Part shown: positions 12,001 through 27,000 of the stretch, piece after piece
Layout: each line of letters starts with the position of its first letter
How positions within the stretch are numbered: the first letter of the stretch is position 1
Program-made: the position numbers and the translations under genes
NCBI GenBank assembly: GCA_028023455.1
Contig: JAQFVV010006208.1
Location: forward strand, 7,672,963-7,736,962
Reading direction: 5' to 3'
Length of the DNA stretch: 64,000 bases
Source of the DNA: Epiperipatus broadwayi
Taxonomy: Eukaryota; Onychophora; Udeonychophora; Euonychophora; Peripatidae
Notes under the pieces: model-generated
Told to the model about the DNA's origin: nothing
The model's database searches: none
Seen by the model: only the letters and a program-made list of their open reading frames with translations

Positions 12001-15000
12001 TGTGTTTGTATCTATGGAAAGCAGATTAGGTCTTCTAGGTAACAAAGTACTAAAGCTAAGTGATAATGTGTTGTTCAAGAGTATGTGTTTAGGTGGGCAG
12101 GGGGATTGTACTTGTTTTTTGATGCAACGATGAAAATAACCTCTAAGCATAAGTGTTATACTTATGCTTTTGTAACACGTGTGAAGATTAATTTTCTTCC
12201 ACAATATTACAAATATGAATAGATGTGTATGCAAGTTCCCATTGTTTATCACTCTTAGTGATTTATTTTAGCATCATTGTTCAAAAGAGTGTGTGTGGAG
12301 GGGGGTGCAGCCTTTCGTGTGTTTGTTTTTTGATGCAATGATGAATTTAATTTCAAAAAAACCTATGCCATAATTTATATATATATAAATATTTTAGAAA
12401 AATCTGCAAATTTTTTATTCAAAAATTACAATACCCCCCCCTCCTAAGAATTATCATCTGCCTATATACTGCTTATAATACTTATTTCAATGTCTTTTTA
12501 AAAAATATTAAATCAAGTTGTTTGTCTTTTAATTGCAATATTTATTTCTATACCCCCCCCTACACATTTTGCACAAATAAAAAAAATGTCACTAAAATGT
12601 ATAGAGGAGTTCAGTTTTTAAATTACTATAGATTTTTGATACAAAATGGCAAAAAATATTCTAAACCAGGGGATTTTATGCACAAGCCTTCTGGCATCCA
12701 TTGATTACTCTAGCTTGCTGTGTGTGGCAATATATATAGTGAGTTTTGCCTGTTTTAGCATAGTTTTATTAGTAATTCTTAATCAGATGGTAATCAGCCA
12801 TCTACATATGCACTGTTTAATCGTATTACTAGCTCTACGAAGTTATATACAGACAGTTGATTACCATCTGATTAAGAAAAAAACTAATTTAATAAGACTT
12901 TTGTAAATTTTTTTTAAAAAAAGTCTAATTTATGATTTTTATCCAGAAAGTTTTGTATTTCTGCAGTAACTGAAACAACATAAAGATGTTTTAAATTAGC
13001 TAGCTTTTTGCGTTATAATTCCAAATTTTTTTTAAAGAAAAACATTATGTCTTTTGTACTTATGTATTCATAATTTTTTTTATCTATAAGTATTGAAAAT
13101 GAAGGATTATTAAGGAATGAAAAAAATTTAAAATCTTATCATTTCATGCACAATGTCAGAAGAAATCGTGCATGAAATAATAAGATTTCATTAATTTCTT
13201 AAAAATTTAAAATCTTATCATTTCATGCCATGATGTCAAAAGAAGTCAGGCATGAAATAATAAGATTTCATTAATTCCTTAAATATTTTAAATCTTAATT
13301 TCATGCATGATATCAAAAAAATCATGCATAAAATGTTAAGATTTCATTAATTCCTGAACAACTTAAAATCTCATCATTTCATGCCATGATGTCAAAAGAA
13401 ATTGTGCATGAAATGATAAGATTTCATTAAATCCTTAAATATTTTAAATCTTACATTTCATGCATGATGTAAAAAAAATCATACATAAAATGGTAAGATT
13501 TCATTAATTCCTTAAAAACTTAAAATCTTATCATTTCATGCCATGATGTCAAAAGAAATCATGCAAGAAATGATAAGATTTCATTAATTCCTTGAAAATT
13601 TTAAATCTTACATTTCATGTATGATGTCAAAATAAAGCATGCATGAAATGATAAGATTTCATTAATTCCTAAGGACACACAATATTCATGCATTAGGAAT
13701 TACAAAAGATTGCATAAATTTTCAGCGTAGAATACTCTGATACCTATTTACTGATCAATTCTAAATGAGTAGTTAGGGAGGGCTACCTAAAAAATGGAAA
13801 ATGCCTAGGGTAACATAATACTGAGATCATTAATGTCGGACCTATATCAATATACAAGAAAATTGGCACAAGTCTTAAAACTTAGCATGCATTTGCATTT
13901 CAGACTATTTAAGCTCCATTCTGGATTTGAATCCTAGATCAAGATAGTTTAAAACACTAATCACTATTCAATGAGATCCTTCTCATGGAAAAAGCAATGT
14001 GATCCAGTTTCTTTATTTTCAAACAAAGTCGCTCCATCACATTGCTGCTAAAATAGTAATTATGATTTTGCTACAAATCTTCACTTTTTCCATTACATTC
14101 TCATATGCTTTTTCTTCAAGAGAAAAACAAGCTTTTTTTAAGTTGCAGTTTAACATATATAATAGCAATGTAAATAATAAATGCAACGATAAAGAAATAT
14201 AATATACAGTCTTTCAATCCACAGAACTTTCGGTTAATTCCTTAGCCCTTCTCAACTGCCGAAAATATTCTGCGGATTGAAAGACTGTATATTACATTTA
14301 ATTACTGTTATATTTATTATTTATATTCTTATTACAATATTCTTTTAATCAATGGATATTTCATTTGTATTAAATTTAGAATATATATAAAGCACCAAAA
14401 TTAAATGAAATTGTTTGCAATTAAGTATTTCTGGTTGGACGCATTTTTATATTTCCTACTATTTATATTATAAAAGATTTAGGTAATTCATCAGAAGTAT
14501 AATGCCTGTTATATTGTAAAGACAATCATGAAAACTGCATGGAAAGAAGATTAAAACTATCCTTATAAATCTTCAATATGATATCTGCGATCTACGCAAA
14601 CAAATTGATCGAAATAAAAAAAATCCCATCTTACGTAGCTCTATAAAAGCTGCTAGAGATTGGATATTTGTTAACAGTAAGACTGTTGTAAAAAATATGT
14701 GTGTGTCATTATTCACATAAAAACTAGACATTGGTAATACTGATATTTGCTAGCATTTTTCATTTACTTTATATAAAGCAATTCCACATAACACTGCACG
14801 TGAATGTATTAAAATTATTAAATATTCAAAAAAATGTAATATGAATGAAAAATTTTAATTTGATGACTTACTTTCGCTGATTATCAGTAAGTGTAATTCC
14901 CTGTGATGAAACTTTAAAATGAACCACAGTGGGTGTAGGCCGGGGATCCAAAGCTGTGGTTATTGCCATGGCTCGTCTTACTGCTTGAGGTCCAGTTAAT

Positions 15001-18000
15001 GACTCTGTATCCACTGAATGCAAATACAGCACATTGCATGCTGAAAAAGAAGGATATGATAAATTACTTAAATATATCAACGACAAAATAATCAATAAGT
15101 AACTACTAAATAAATAAACAAATAAAAATAGCTTATAAAAAAAACCAATTAGAATATTAAATGAATTTGTAATATAGAAAATTTTACGATTCAAGTTTGT
15201 GTCAAGACTATTTATATTTTATACATTTCTGTCTTATATTAAAATATGTTGTCATTTCATTATGTAGGATTTGTTTTAACAAGTTTTTCAGTATATTTCT
15301 TTTCCAAGCAGATTAAGTTTTATTCAAAAGCATCCATATATTTCTAGAAATTATAACAAATACTAATTCTTACATTTCCAACACATGACTATAAACATTA
15401 GCATATTTGGTACTTATGAGTTTTCACGTAAACCAAGATGGCACCTTGTATTTTTGATAAATGTATAGTTTCAAGGGCTATAATATACCGAAGATGTGTT
15501 AGTTCTTAAATTAAAACAAAATTAATAAATCAATTGTTAAATTTAAAAAGGGAATAAATTCCAATAAATTTCATTGAGAAACTTTATTTCATTTTTTTTT
15601 TTTACTTATAGATGCTCTTAACATTGTCGTACTTTGGTTTAATTCAGTGTTTTTTTTTTTTGTAAGCAGTTTTTTTTTGTTGCTAAATTGTCATAATCAT
15701 AAACATTTGGGACCTTCCTGTCACAGAACATGATGCAGGGGACTATTTCCAAAGGTACAGGATCCTGCCCTCCTGAAAAGTCTGCATTAATGGTCACGAT
15801 ATAATTGCGCTCCACCGACATGAATAAAGTGTAAATATTGCATTTATATATTTGTTTCATTTTCTGTTAATAAATTAATCCAAAAAGAAAATAAATTATA
15901 AATATTTTAATTAATTTTTTCACAATAATTTAAAAAAAAAAATTGTAATAAAAAATAAAATGTAATTATTAAATGACGTTTCTTATAGCATTTTTTTGTA
16001 AACATTTTTTTGGGGGTCCGTGAAACTGTAGATTTATTAAAAATATGGACTATTATCTTGGTTTACTTTGAAAACTCACACGCATTGCATATTTTTCCAA
16101 TGTCTACAAGAGGTACATTTAAAATGCTAAGCTTACACTTGGGATGAAATTTCTAGAAATATAAGATGAGCGAAAGAAATGAATTGTTAAAAAAAGAGAT
16201 GGTTACGCATTTTTAAGTAATGAATATATAAATGATTAATATTATATATAGAGCTCGCAAATAAGCTCTTAACAAGCTTTTCAGAATATCCCCAACCCCA
16301 GACTGGTTTCTGCTACTGGTTTCCTCAGTGAGGTGCTAGGATATTCTGCAAGTCTTGTTAAGAGCTTATTTGCAAATTCTATATATAACATTTATAATAC
16401 AAGCTTGTTAAATTAGGTCATGTGACATCTGATTTGATTTTTTTTGTAAATGATTAATAAACAAACTTTTATTTTAAGTAAAAACTTTTCATTTTATGTA
16501 TTATATATTTAGAGAGTAATTTACCATTAATTTTAGGAAGGAAAAAAATTGACATTCCTGGATTATATGTCAGTAACAAATTAGTTTTAATTTGATAGTT
16601 TACAGTACATTTTATGGCAAACTTATATATAGATGACAAAAACGCAACAGATCTTAAAGTCAGTGAAAATTTTTTATGTTATTAGTGCAATATTTTAAAT
16701 TGATTCAACACCTTAATCCACCCCACCCCCCCAATATTTTCATTTTTAAATATTTTGACAGTTTCAACTGACCCAAAATCCCCTTGAGAAAAACCAAAAA
16801 ATAAAAATAACTATCTTACCCACATTATACCAACAAGTTTATCATTACTGTTTAATAATAATATTATCAATGTAATGCAAATATGAAGATTGCAAGTCAA
16901 TTAAAACTATTACTATATCATCATCATCATCACTGTCAACCATGATCAATCCACTGCAAGATGATGTCTCCAAGATCAATCCATCTTCTCCGATCTTTAG
17001 CTTCTCTTCCCCACGTCATTCCTGCACACTTTCTTATTTCATCCATCCATCCATCTCACATGTGGTCTTTTTCTGGGTCCTTTACAATCTCTTGGAATCC
17101 AGTTTAAGATTTCAATTGTCCATCTATTATCATCTCTTCTAGCAATATGTCCAGCCCAACTTTACCTCAGTCTTTTAATTTTTTCAATGAGGTCAGTAAC
17201 ACCTGTTTGTTCTCTTACCCATATATTGCATTTTTAGTCTCTTCTTGTTACTCCTAACATGCATCTCTCCATACTTTTTTGAGTGGTCTAAATATATTAA
17301 AATAAAAATATTAATAATTTTCTAAAAGATTAATTCCACACTCGTATATATAAAGAGCTATTACAGGTTTAATGAAAAAACTGGATTGGCTTCGGGGATT
17401 GTCAATTAGTAGTAATTAATAATTTCTTGTTAACATCAAAAGTTATAAGTTATTTCTATTTACATGGATATTATCTCCTCATTTCTATTCTTTATTATAA
17501 TAACAATTCATGGAAATATTTAATGCAACATGTATATAAATGTGTATACATAAATGAATTGAATTAAAATGTAATAAATAATAGATGTAAGAAAATAATA
17601 ATATGATGTATAGGATATGGTTATATACGGATGTAAATAAAATATATAATTGGTGGTAATAAGATTATGAGTAAAAATGCATGAAAAATGTTGAATCAAT
17701 TTGAAATACATATATCAACTAATAAAAAAAATCTAAAGATAAAAAAAAATGGTGAAGCATAATTGTCATTGATAATGAAAGCTAATTGGAATAACAGAAA
17801 TATTTTAAAAATTGTGTTAATTTAATTTATCTGTGTGTACATTATATATATATATATATTTTAGAAACAATTTATTTTACATCTATATAATTACTGAAAG
17901 GCAAATGCTGTGAATAAATACTTCTTAAAAACATAGCACTTCAAAAATAATATATAAACATCCAAAACATGTTCTAAGCATTTACTAGCCTTGTATCATC

Positions 18001-21000
18001 ACAAATTGAAGCAATACCTTTACTATTAAACAATTTAGCTTATGACTTGCTGAATTCTATAAAACATGGCCTTTCAGGGAAAATGCAAGGCCCAGAGCAA
18101 CTAATATTTTAGAGGTCCTTTAAAATAAGAACATGGGAAGAGAGAGAGAAGAAACAAGTTTTTACTCACTGGGCTGAAAACAGGACTCTGGGAGCAGTTA
18201 GTTACAAGTTGCAGAAACGAGCAAGCAGATCAGATCCAGATAGCACTTGGATAGGATAGATTCTCTCTAGCATTGTTAGTATCGTAAAAAACTGTCAGCA
18301 CAGAACTGACTGACAATGGGCTGAGACTAGTAGTTTGGCTAGTCACCGAGCGCTACAGTCGCTTTCATAGCAGTCATCAAATTGGCACCTCATCCCTAAC
18401 CTGGCTTACATTTTTGACTTGGGGTATGTCTGCTTGGAAAAGTTTTTCTCGAGTATTTTTTGGGGAAATTTAACTCTAAAATTAAGACCATTCTACAAGC
18501 TGTGACATTATTTTGCCATTTCTTAAATGAGTTGCCAAGTTGAGGTCCCTAATATTGTGAGGCCAGGGGCTGTTGCTCCTCCTATCCCACCTCTGATTGG
18601 CCCTGCTATAATATATATATATATTGTATACTTCCAACAAACATGTAATGTTCAAGTTAACCTGAAAAGATAAAGCAAACTATAAGAAAGTCTTAAATGC
18701 ACTGAGCCAACTTTCAGCAAATCGCTTCCAGAATCATAATGCTGAATACAAATGCACAGTTAGAAATATGTCTTTATATTAACGTGGTCCAATATTGTTA
18801 ATAAAACTATTCAGTAATGAAAACATTATTTGGTTTGGTTAAATGCAGTGATAGAGTGACAAATTCTGGTGCATAAGGTCTACGAATCATGCCCAGTCAT
18901 GTCACATCCAGCTCTTGAACATCTTATGAATGCTCATTCAGTTCCTCCCAATATCAAATTTGTTTTGATGGTATCTAAGTTTCATCGAGAATGATAACAC
19001 TTTGAATAGATGTTTCAGAAATCAAAGACATAAATAACTTACTTGTAGAACTTTCCAAGATGTTGAACCAATGATTTTATAATCTTGAAATAATTAAATG
19101 TGTCTTCAAAATGTGCATAACTGTTACGTGATATGTTGTTAAACATAATCATAATATTCCTTAGAATTCTGTCCTCATGTCAATCCTTTCTGACATGGTT
19201 AATGTGATGTACCATGTTTCTGGAACATCTTTACAACATTACTTCAATTTTATCTTACATTCCTGTCTTTAAGCAAATGGACATATTATTTTTAAACATA
19301 CTAATTATTAATGGCAAAGGTAGCCATGTTCTCAATTCAAGATGTTTGATGGTCAGGCTTGGAATCAAACCAGAAACAATTGTTTCCATTAAACTCATGA
19401 CTTTTAAATTGCATGGAATAGACGTGATTTTTTATTTATTTTATAAATAATATAATGTGGATTATGGAATGATTTTTTTTTTTATTACCAGATCCCCATA
19501 AAAGTATATATAAAAATGGTAAAAAAAATTATTAAGACAAAACCATGCACTCTGTAATAACTTCTTAATTCTTTCATTTTTTGTAATTTTGAAAGTCTAT
19601 ATGAATTTCCAATTTTATTGAATGATATTATGATTTGTTAAAATATAATTTTAAGCGGAATTTTTTTGATACTGTTAATTTTACATTTTAATAAAGCATC
19701 TCCCAATTTAATTTTTTTTCTTAATTTAATAAAAATTTATGAAGTAAATAAATAAAATGTTTAAACTAGCAATGTATATAAATAATTCAGTTTTTTCTTT
19801 TTCTACGTATTTTGTCATTTGATTAAAACAAGGAAAGCAGTACACAAAATAGGGATTAAGAAGAGAGAATCTGAGATTACAGTGTCCCACAATTGGATAG
19901 CCATTTGTAACAATACACCATATTAGGGCTGAATTATGAAGAGCTGGGAAACCATCATCATCCCCATAAAAGCAAAATATAAAATTAAATATAAAAGGAA
20001 TGAGCATGAGAGATCAGGACAGAACTAACTACAGTTCACTAGGATTACAGAAAAGTAATAATCATTAATCATCATGAATGATCAACAATAAAAATAAATC
20101 ACTATAGACTAGACCAGGGGTGGGCAATTGTTTTGGCTCGGGGGCCGCATTGGGAGCCACTTTGTGGTAGCGAAGGGCTACACCTTTTTTTCATGATACA
20201 ATAAACCCACTGCTTTATTCCCTGTATTACAAACAAAGCAAAGCAAAACTCCATATAGTAGTGCCACCTGTGCTAAACAGAGTAATCAATGGATGGCAGA
20301 AGGCTTGTGCATAAAATCCCTATCTAATGCCTACTCATCCAATATCCCCAGACTAGTTCCTGGCTTGTGGCCTTTGTCAGTGAGAAGCTTTGGATCTGAG
20401 AGCACTGCATCTAGATCTTAGGATCTAATGCAACCCTCTAGCAACCACCTTTTATCTCTACTTAACTACAAAACTATGAGCATGAAATTGAAAACACAAA
20501 AAATATTTTCAATCTAAGCTCAATAGCTTATATAGTCATATGAAGTTTTGCTTTGCTTTGTTTATAAACAATTATGTGCTAGTATTGGAGATGTGATCAT
20601 GTGATGCTTCCCTGTATTACCAAAGAAATATTTGTTTGTCCATCCTTCATTAAACACATGACATTTCACACCGATTTTACATTTTTTCGGAGGGTTCATG
20701 GTTTCACTAAAGTTGGAAATGTATATATTTGCTAATGCAAAGACAATTGAAATTAACCAGATCAACTGGAAAAGCACTGCACATCATATCTATCCTGTGC
20801 ATGTGTATTGACGTGACCATTCTAGTGGAAAATACAAATGAATCTTCAGTCACGCACGGGTAGGGAAATCTCAGTTCAAGGTGGATTTTTCTGATTATCT
20901 TGGCTGGCTGCATAAAAAACTCTTAGCAGGCCACTATTTGCCCACCCCTGGACTAGACCAATTATTTAGCCACTGCCAAGCCTAGGACAGGAATATAAAC

Positions 21001-24000
21001 AATAATTATCTGGATGCACATACTTAGGTGCTATTCCATCGAAATACAACAATAAGTCAAACAATGCTGAGATACTAAAAACATCCTGACCATCATCAAT
21101 GCTCTGGCCACTTAGGACCATTAATGTTCTGGCCAACTATAAACTAAATTTCTAAAAAAATAAATAAAATGAAATGTTAGTACATGGACATTAAAGGATA
21201 TATCTCTTTGCACCAACCAGGATTAGAGAAGTAATAAGTCATAATCAACTGGATGTCCGTAACACTAAACACAAGCCTTTACTCCTTATAACTGTAACCC
21301 ATGAATCTAACTCAGGAAACAAGAACTCTATAAACTATTACTGTGAGTAAGAGATAAATAAACAAAGCAGCTTATTATAAATCACTTCAAATAAATCCTA
21401 GATTTATCCTATTATAAGTAAGTAATTTTGAGATCACTTAAAAAATCCTAGAACCTTAAGCTGTCATGAAATAAAGTCACACACACTGCAATTTATAAAA
21501 CAGGAATTGGATAGAATAAAGAAATTAAGGCTAAAAAACATATTTTAATTATTTAATAATTAAGTGATTAACAATAAACAAAAAAAAAAGATATAATAGT
21601 ATGAAATTTTAAACATTCATTTCATCAAAAAATATATTTTCATAAAAATTATAATCAATCAGTTGATTTCTATTCGTAAATTATCTTTTAATTAATTAAA
21701 TTATTTCTTTAAAATAACTAAGAGTTGGAAAAACATTTTCAAAATCAAAGATAACAATCTTTGATTCAACTTAACTAACTTTTCATTAAATTTTTAGGAG
21801 GAAAAATGAATGAAAAAAAAAAAAACATGTTTCAAAAAAAAAAAAAAATTCACAAAAAAAAAATTTTTTTCTAAAAACTATTGCATAATTTTGAAGAGAA
21901 AATTGATTTGATTTAAAAAAAAAAAGTTCCACAATTTAAAAATATTAACTTAATGAAAATATTTAAAATTATGAATTATTACAACAACAAATCTCTTTTT
22001 TACTATATATGAAAATTTTGTGCACACACACACACAAAATATCTTTGACTATAGTTTTTCTATGGAGTCCTTTTCAGTTACAATTTCCAGTTTTTTTCCA
22101 ATTGAGTTTCTCCTTGAAGGCTTCTAGACATGTTCATGGTAAATTTGTCCTTTTCTTGGTTTGCAGTAATTCCAGGTTAAAAAATAGCAAATTTCATCCA
22201 TTTATTTCCATTAAAATTTCCAGGTGAGACTAACACAGATCAAGACTCATGCTCTTGGTTGAAGATAAAATGGCAGATTACTTTAGGGGGTAACTTCTCT
22301 ATGTTTTTAGGTTACATGGAGGAACACGATGTCTTGCTTTTAGCTGAATTCAGTACAGGATTTTCATTGTAGAAACTATTTTTATGACTAAACTCATAGT
22401 ATGCTAAAAGCTTGATTAAAACTTCTGCTATTCTATGCAATAGCTTGATAAGACTTCTTTCTTCTTTATCAGTTGGATTATTAACTGCTCTCTCTTCAAC
22501 AGCTAAGTTAGGACTATCTATTTCTTATCACACATTTGGGTATTCTGACTTATTCACACTCCCATTATTTTTTCCCTAGAACAATCTTGATTACAAGCCA
22601 ATCATAATCTGTCTCTAACCTGATAATTTAACAACCAATGAGGTCAACTTTTACAAATACAATCTTGACTACAAGCCAATCACAATCTGTCTCTAACCTG
22701 ATAATTTAACAACCAATGAGGTCAACTTTTACAAATACAATCTTGACTACAAGCCAATCACAATCTGTCTCTAACCTGATAATCTAACAACCAATGAGGT
22801 CAACTTTTACAAATACAATTGTTCAGCTATTTTGCCACCTTAATCATAAACACTGAAAAACAAATCAAGAACTTAAATTAACATCATAAAAGTCTTGGCA
22901 TTTTTTTTCTAATTAAAAAAATGTTCTTGCAAAAAGAAAAACAAGATAATCAGTTAATTATACTGATTTGATTTTTTTGTAATGAAGTAAAATTAAGAGA
23001 GAAAAAAAAACAATTCCGACGAATTGAAATAAAATTTAATTTAAATGTTATTCTTTTTTCTATCTTTTTAAAATACTATTAAACATAAAACATTATCTCT
23101 CAGTATATTTTTATAGTTTAAATTAAAACTCCTAATTAATTATAATTACTGAAGAGAGAGAAAGAAAAAAAAATGTCTTTACATTATTTTATAAATTTCT
23201 CTTTTTTCTATAATCATTTATAACTCATTAAAATATTCACATAAACTCAGTCAATTAAGTGTGATGATATTTAAGATTCACGCTCTCAGATATAAGTACT
23301 TTAGACTGGCTTGGATATATAGAAAGACAAGTAAAGAAGAAGAGTGGGAACCACTCTTTTCTTGTTAAATTCTCTGTCCCGGTGTTTAAGATCTGATTGG
23401 TTACTAATAATCACAAGCGCTTGAGAAGTTTGCACTCTCTCAATTTAATTTTCAATACCGTCTGCGCTTTATAAAAATATTATTTACATAAAATGATATT
23501 AAAATTTCCTTCCACTTCTTATTTGCATTGCTGAATTATATATAATATAATATACCATATATTCCACAATGCACTTTTAATGTATGATTTATTTTATCTC
23601 CCCTTGCCTACAGTTTCAACTGTCCAGCAGTCATCATCAGAGCAATGTTTAAATATTGTAGCTCTGATGATGACTGCTGGACAGTTGAAACTGTAGGCAA
23701 GAAGAGATAAAATAAATCATATGTTAAAAGCGTATTGTGAAGTGTAAATTGTGGAGTAAATGATATATTATATTATATAATTATTATTTAACAAATTCAA
23801 TATTTGAGAATTTAAGGTTTGAGACTTAAAAATATTTAGTTAAATGAAGTCCCATTATTATTATTATATAAAAATATGCATGGAAAAATTAAATATTATT
23901 TTCCCCATTAATTAAATAACCCTAAACTAAACCTGAGGAAGATACTGCCAACTATCTAATTATTTTAATACAGCGATGTAGCTAATTGGTTATATGCGTA

Positions 24001-27000
24001 TTGTAATAACTTCTTAATTCTTTCATTATTTGTAATTTCAAAAGTCTGTATGAATTTCCATTTTTCATTGAATGATATTGTTATGAATCGTTAAAATGTA
24101 ATTTTAAGAGAAATTTTATTTTTGATACTGTTAATTTTATATTTTAATAAAGCATTTCCCAATTTAATTTTTTTTTCTTAATTTAATAAAAATTTATGAA
24201 GTGACTAAATAAAATGTTTAACCCTTTCACCACTGATTATATTATTGGCTGCATGAGGTAAAAATCAAAGCTTTTAATTGGCCAATTCACAAACTGAAGT
24301 GTCAATTAACAAAGTCAATTGTCAAAATATATTCACCTATTATTAATATTTTCACTTTAGTTTCGTTTGTAAAAAGTATATTCACCTATTAATTTGTCAG
24401 ATTATGAAAGTGAACGAAAGTTTGTTCAAAAATAAATTTTGATTTATAATTTAAAAAATATTCAATTACGGCTGAAATGAAAAGAAACGTCAATCACCAA
24501 TTCCACACTATGATTTCTACTTCCCACTTTGCAATAAATAAATAATTCTTGCTAAAATCTTAACTATTTTTCTGAAATAATTTTATTTTTAGCACTGTTT
24601 TATCAAAATTGTTTATAATTCATCAAAAAATACTGTTAAAATGATCTAACATTCGTTTATCATTTTCGAAATAAAACAAAAAACTATCGTAACTCTTTAC
24701 TTTTTGGCAGCCATTTTCTTTGTTGTCAAAATTTAAATAGCCAATAAGATTCAAGAGAAGGTGGTGCTTTGGTATTGTTTGACATATTTGGTCATTTTTA
24801 TTGATTTTTTACTTGTAAAATAATTCAAGAGATGGCAGCATCTTACAGAACTTTTTTTTTTCTCTTCAATGACTATAATTTGTAAACGTAGTACAAAAAG
24901 TGGCCGATTTAGAGTTACGTCAAATCACCTCGTTCTTAAACGAGTCGATCAAAATTTGATTGAAACAAACATCTTGGAGATCCAGCTTCTCGATGCATAA
25001 TTCCAAGTTGTTTAAAGATATAATAAACACCTCCATACTTCCCCATTCTTTTTAAATTCATATAAATAAAGATACAATAAAAGACAAATGACCCCCAAGA
25101 TGCATTTCATGCTGAACTAGCACTCATCAGTTGGCCCAGGCCACCATCTATCATATATATCTCTATTATATGAAGAGTATTTATCTAGAGTAAATTGTTA
25201 CATTTTCATTTACCATTGTCAAACTCCCTCCACTCACAACTTTGACGCGATCCATTTCAGATAAATACAATAATGATTATTACTAATCATTTTCGAAACT
25301 AGAGATGCACAGATATAAACTTTAAACCTCAGTTAAAGATTAATATATCCGATTTTTTTAAAATTTACACACAAGTTGTTCAGTATAAGTTTTCACGCAA
25401 ATTTTTATAATATTTTTTTCCATTTAGTTTCACTACAATTGTTTAAATTTGTTTTCCCACCATTTTAGGATAATTATAAAATGGTACTAATATTTGGATG
25501 CAATTTAAATCACCAATAATAAAATAAATCTAATACATAGACATTCTGTGCTTATAAAGCAAATCAAATATATGTCATTTATTTATTTAAATTTTGATTC
25601 ATAATAGCATTTTAAATTGAAAATCTGTCACTTGGAATAATACTTAACAATTTACTGAATAATTTTTTTTTTTTAAACATATTATTTATTTTATTATATA
25701 AACTATGATAACTCCGTCACTGAAATGTCATAAATCAAATGCAATAATATTACTTCTTATTAAACAGGCAAAACTCTCCATACAGTAGTGCCACCCTGTG
25801 CCAACCAGAATAATCAATGGATCCCAGAAGGCTTGTACATAAAATCCCCATCTAGTGCCTACTCCCCAGACTAGTTTCTGGCTTTCATCAGTGAGGAGCC
25901 TTGGATCTGAGAGCACTGCACCTAAATCTTAGGTGGCACTACTATATGGAGAGTTTTGCCTGTTTAATAACAGTTATGTGCTAACATAAGAGATGGTGAT
26001 CATGTGATGTTTAGTGGTTTAATATTACTTTTTACATGCAGAAAATATTATGAACATTAAATATACTCCTAAAACATTAAAGTTATATTTTCTTTGTGTA
26101 AAAAGAAATATTACTATTGCATTTAATTGATTATTTTATTATATATATATATTTAAAAAAATGATTAATAAAACAGTGTACATAAAAAAAAATTGTAAAA
26201 ATTGATAAACGACATTATAAATTATTAAGATTATAATTTTTAAAATAGTATATATATCAAATTTAAATAAAGCATTGAAAAGAAAAATAATAATTTGGGC
26301 TGAAATATAAAGATTAATCAACTCATGCTAAAAACATGAATATATATATATAGGCATGGAATTTTGTGTGTGCATGTGTGAGAGGAGAGAAAACAAGGGA
26401 GATGGGGAGGGGTGAGAAAGTTGAATATATTTAGTAATACACATGTACAATATTTACTTGTGACCTGAAGAAGAGTATTAAAAGCTTGAAAGTTTCACAT
26501 TGCACAATAAACAGTAATACACAAGAGAACTCACAATATTTTATCAACGAATGAAACTAATTCTGGAAATTAAAAGCGGGATCTAGAGATTTAGAATATA
26601 TACAAAAATAAAATATTTTTTTTTATCTGTAGAAGAAATGGACAATCTGCTTTTTTTATCAAGCTGTTGAACAATTCTTCTACATTATTAGCAAAGGCAA
26701 GAACTCTTGAAATTTCCAACGTTTAAAGAAAAGGTTAAAGTTCAAATATTAGGCATAACCAAATCATGCAACACATCATTCAGGAAAGAGTTAAGAGCAT
26801 TAATACGGAGCTGGATTAATTTCAAGAGTCCATCGCAACTATTTTTATTTTTGATCTATCAGCGAGGCGAAAGCAAAAGAAAGAAAGTAAGTATTTGCCA
26901 TGTGAGATGTTGGTGAGGTCCTCTTTCTCACCTGCTCCCTGAGCTAATAAGGCTTGAGCAGAACCAGGTAGATCAGGCATGTCAGGTAAGGCAGGATCTG

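Larger units (their letters stand above)
20107..20958. mobile_element. hAT element 1, non-autonomous, with 8-bp TSD
   Basis: Termini CAGGGGTGGGCAA (20115) and TTGCCCACCCCTG (ending 20950) are perfect inverted repeats typical of hAT elements, flanked by the 8-bp duplication GACTAGAC on both sides (20107-20114, 20951-20958). Inside are a transposase remnant on the minus strand and a nested foldback family A copy. Confidence 0.93.

Noticed and set aside
14195-14300. Hammerhead relic (TTGAGAA and GAAAG present on the minus strand)
   Set aside because: The flanking arms pair straight through, the cleavage position would be G, and stem III is not self-complementary.
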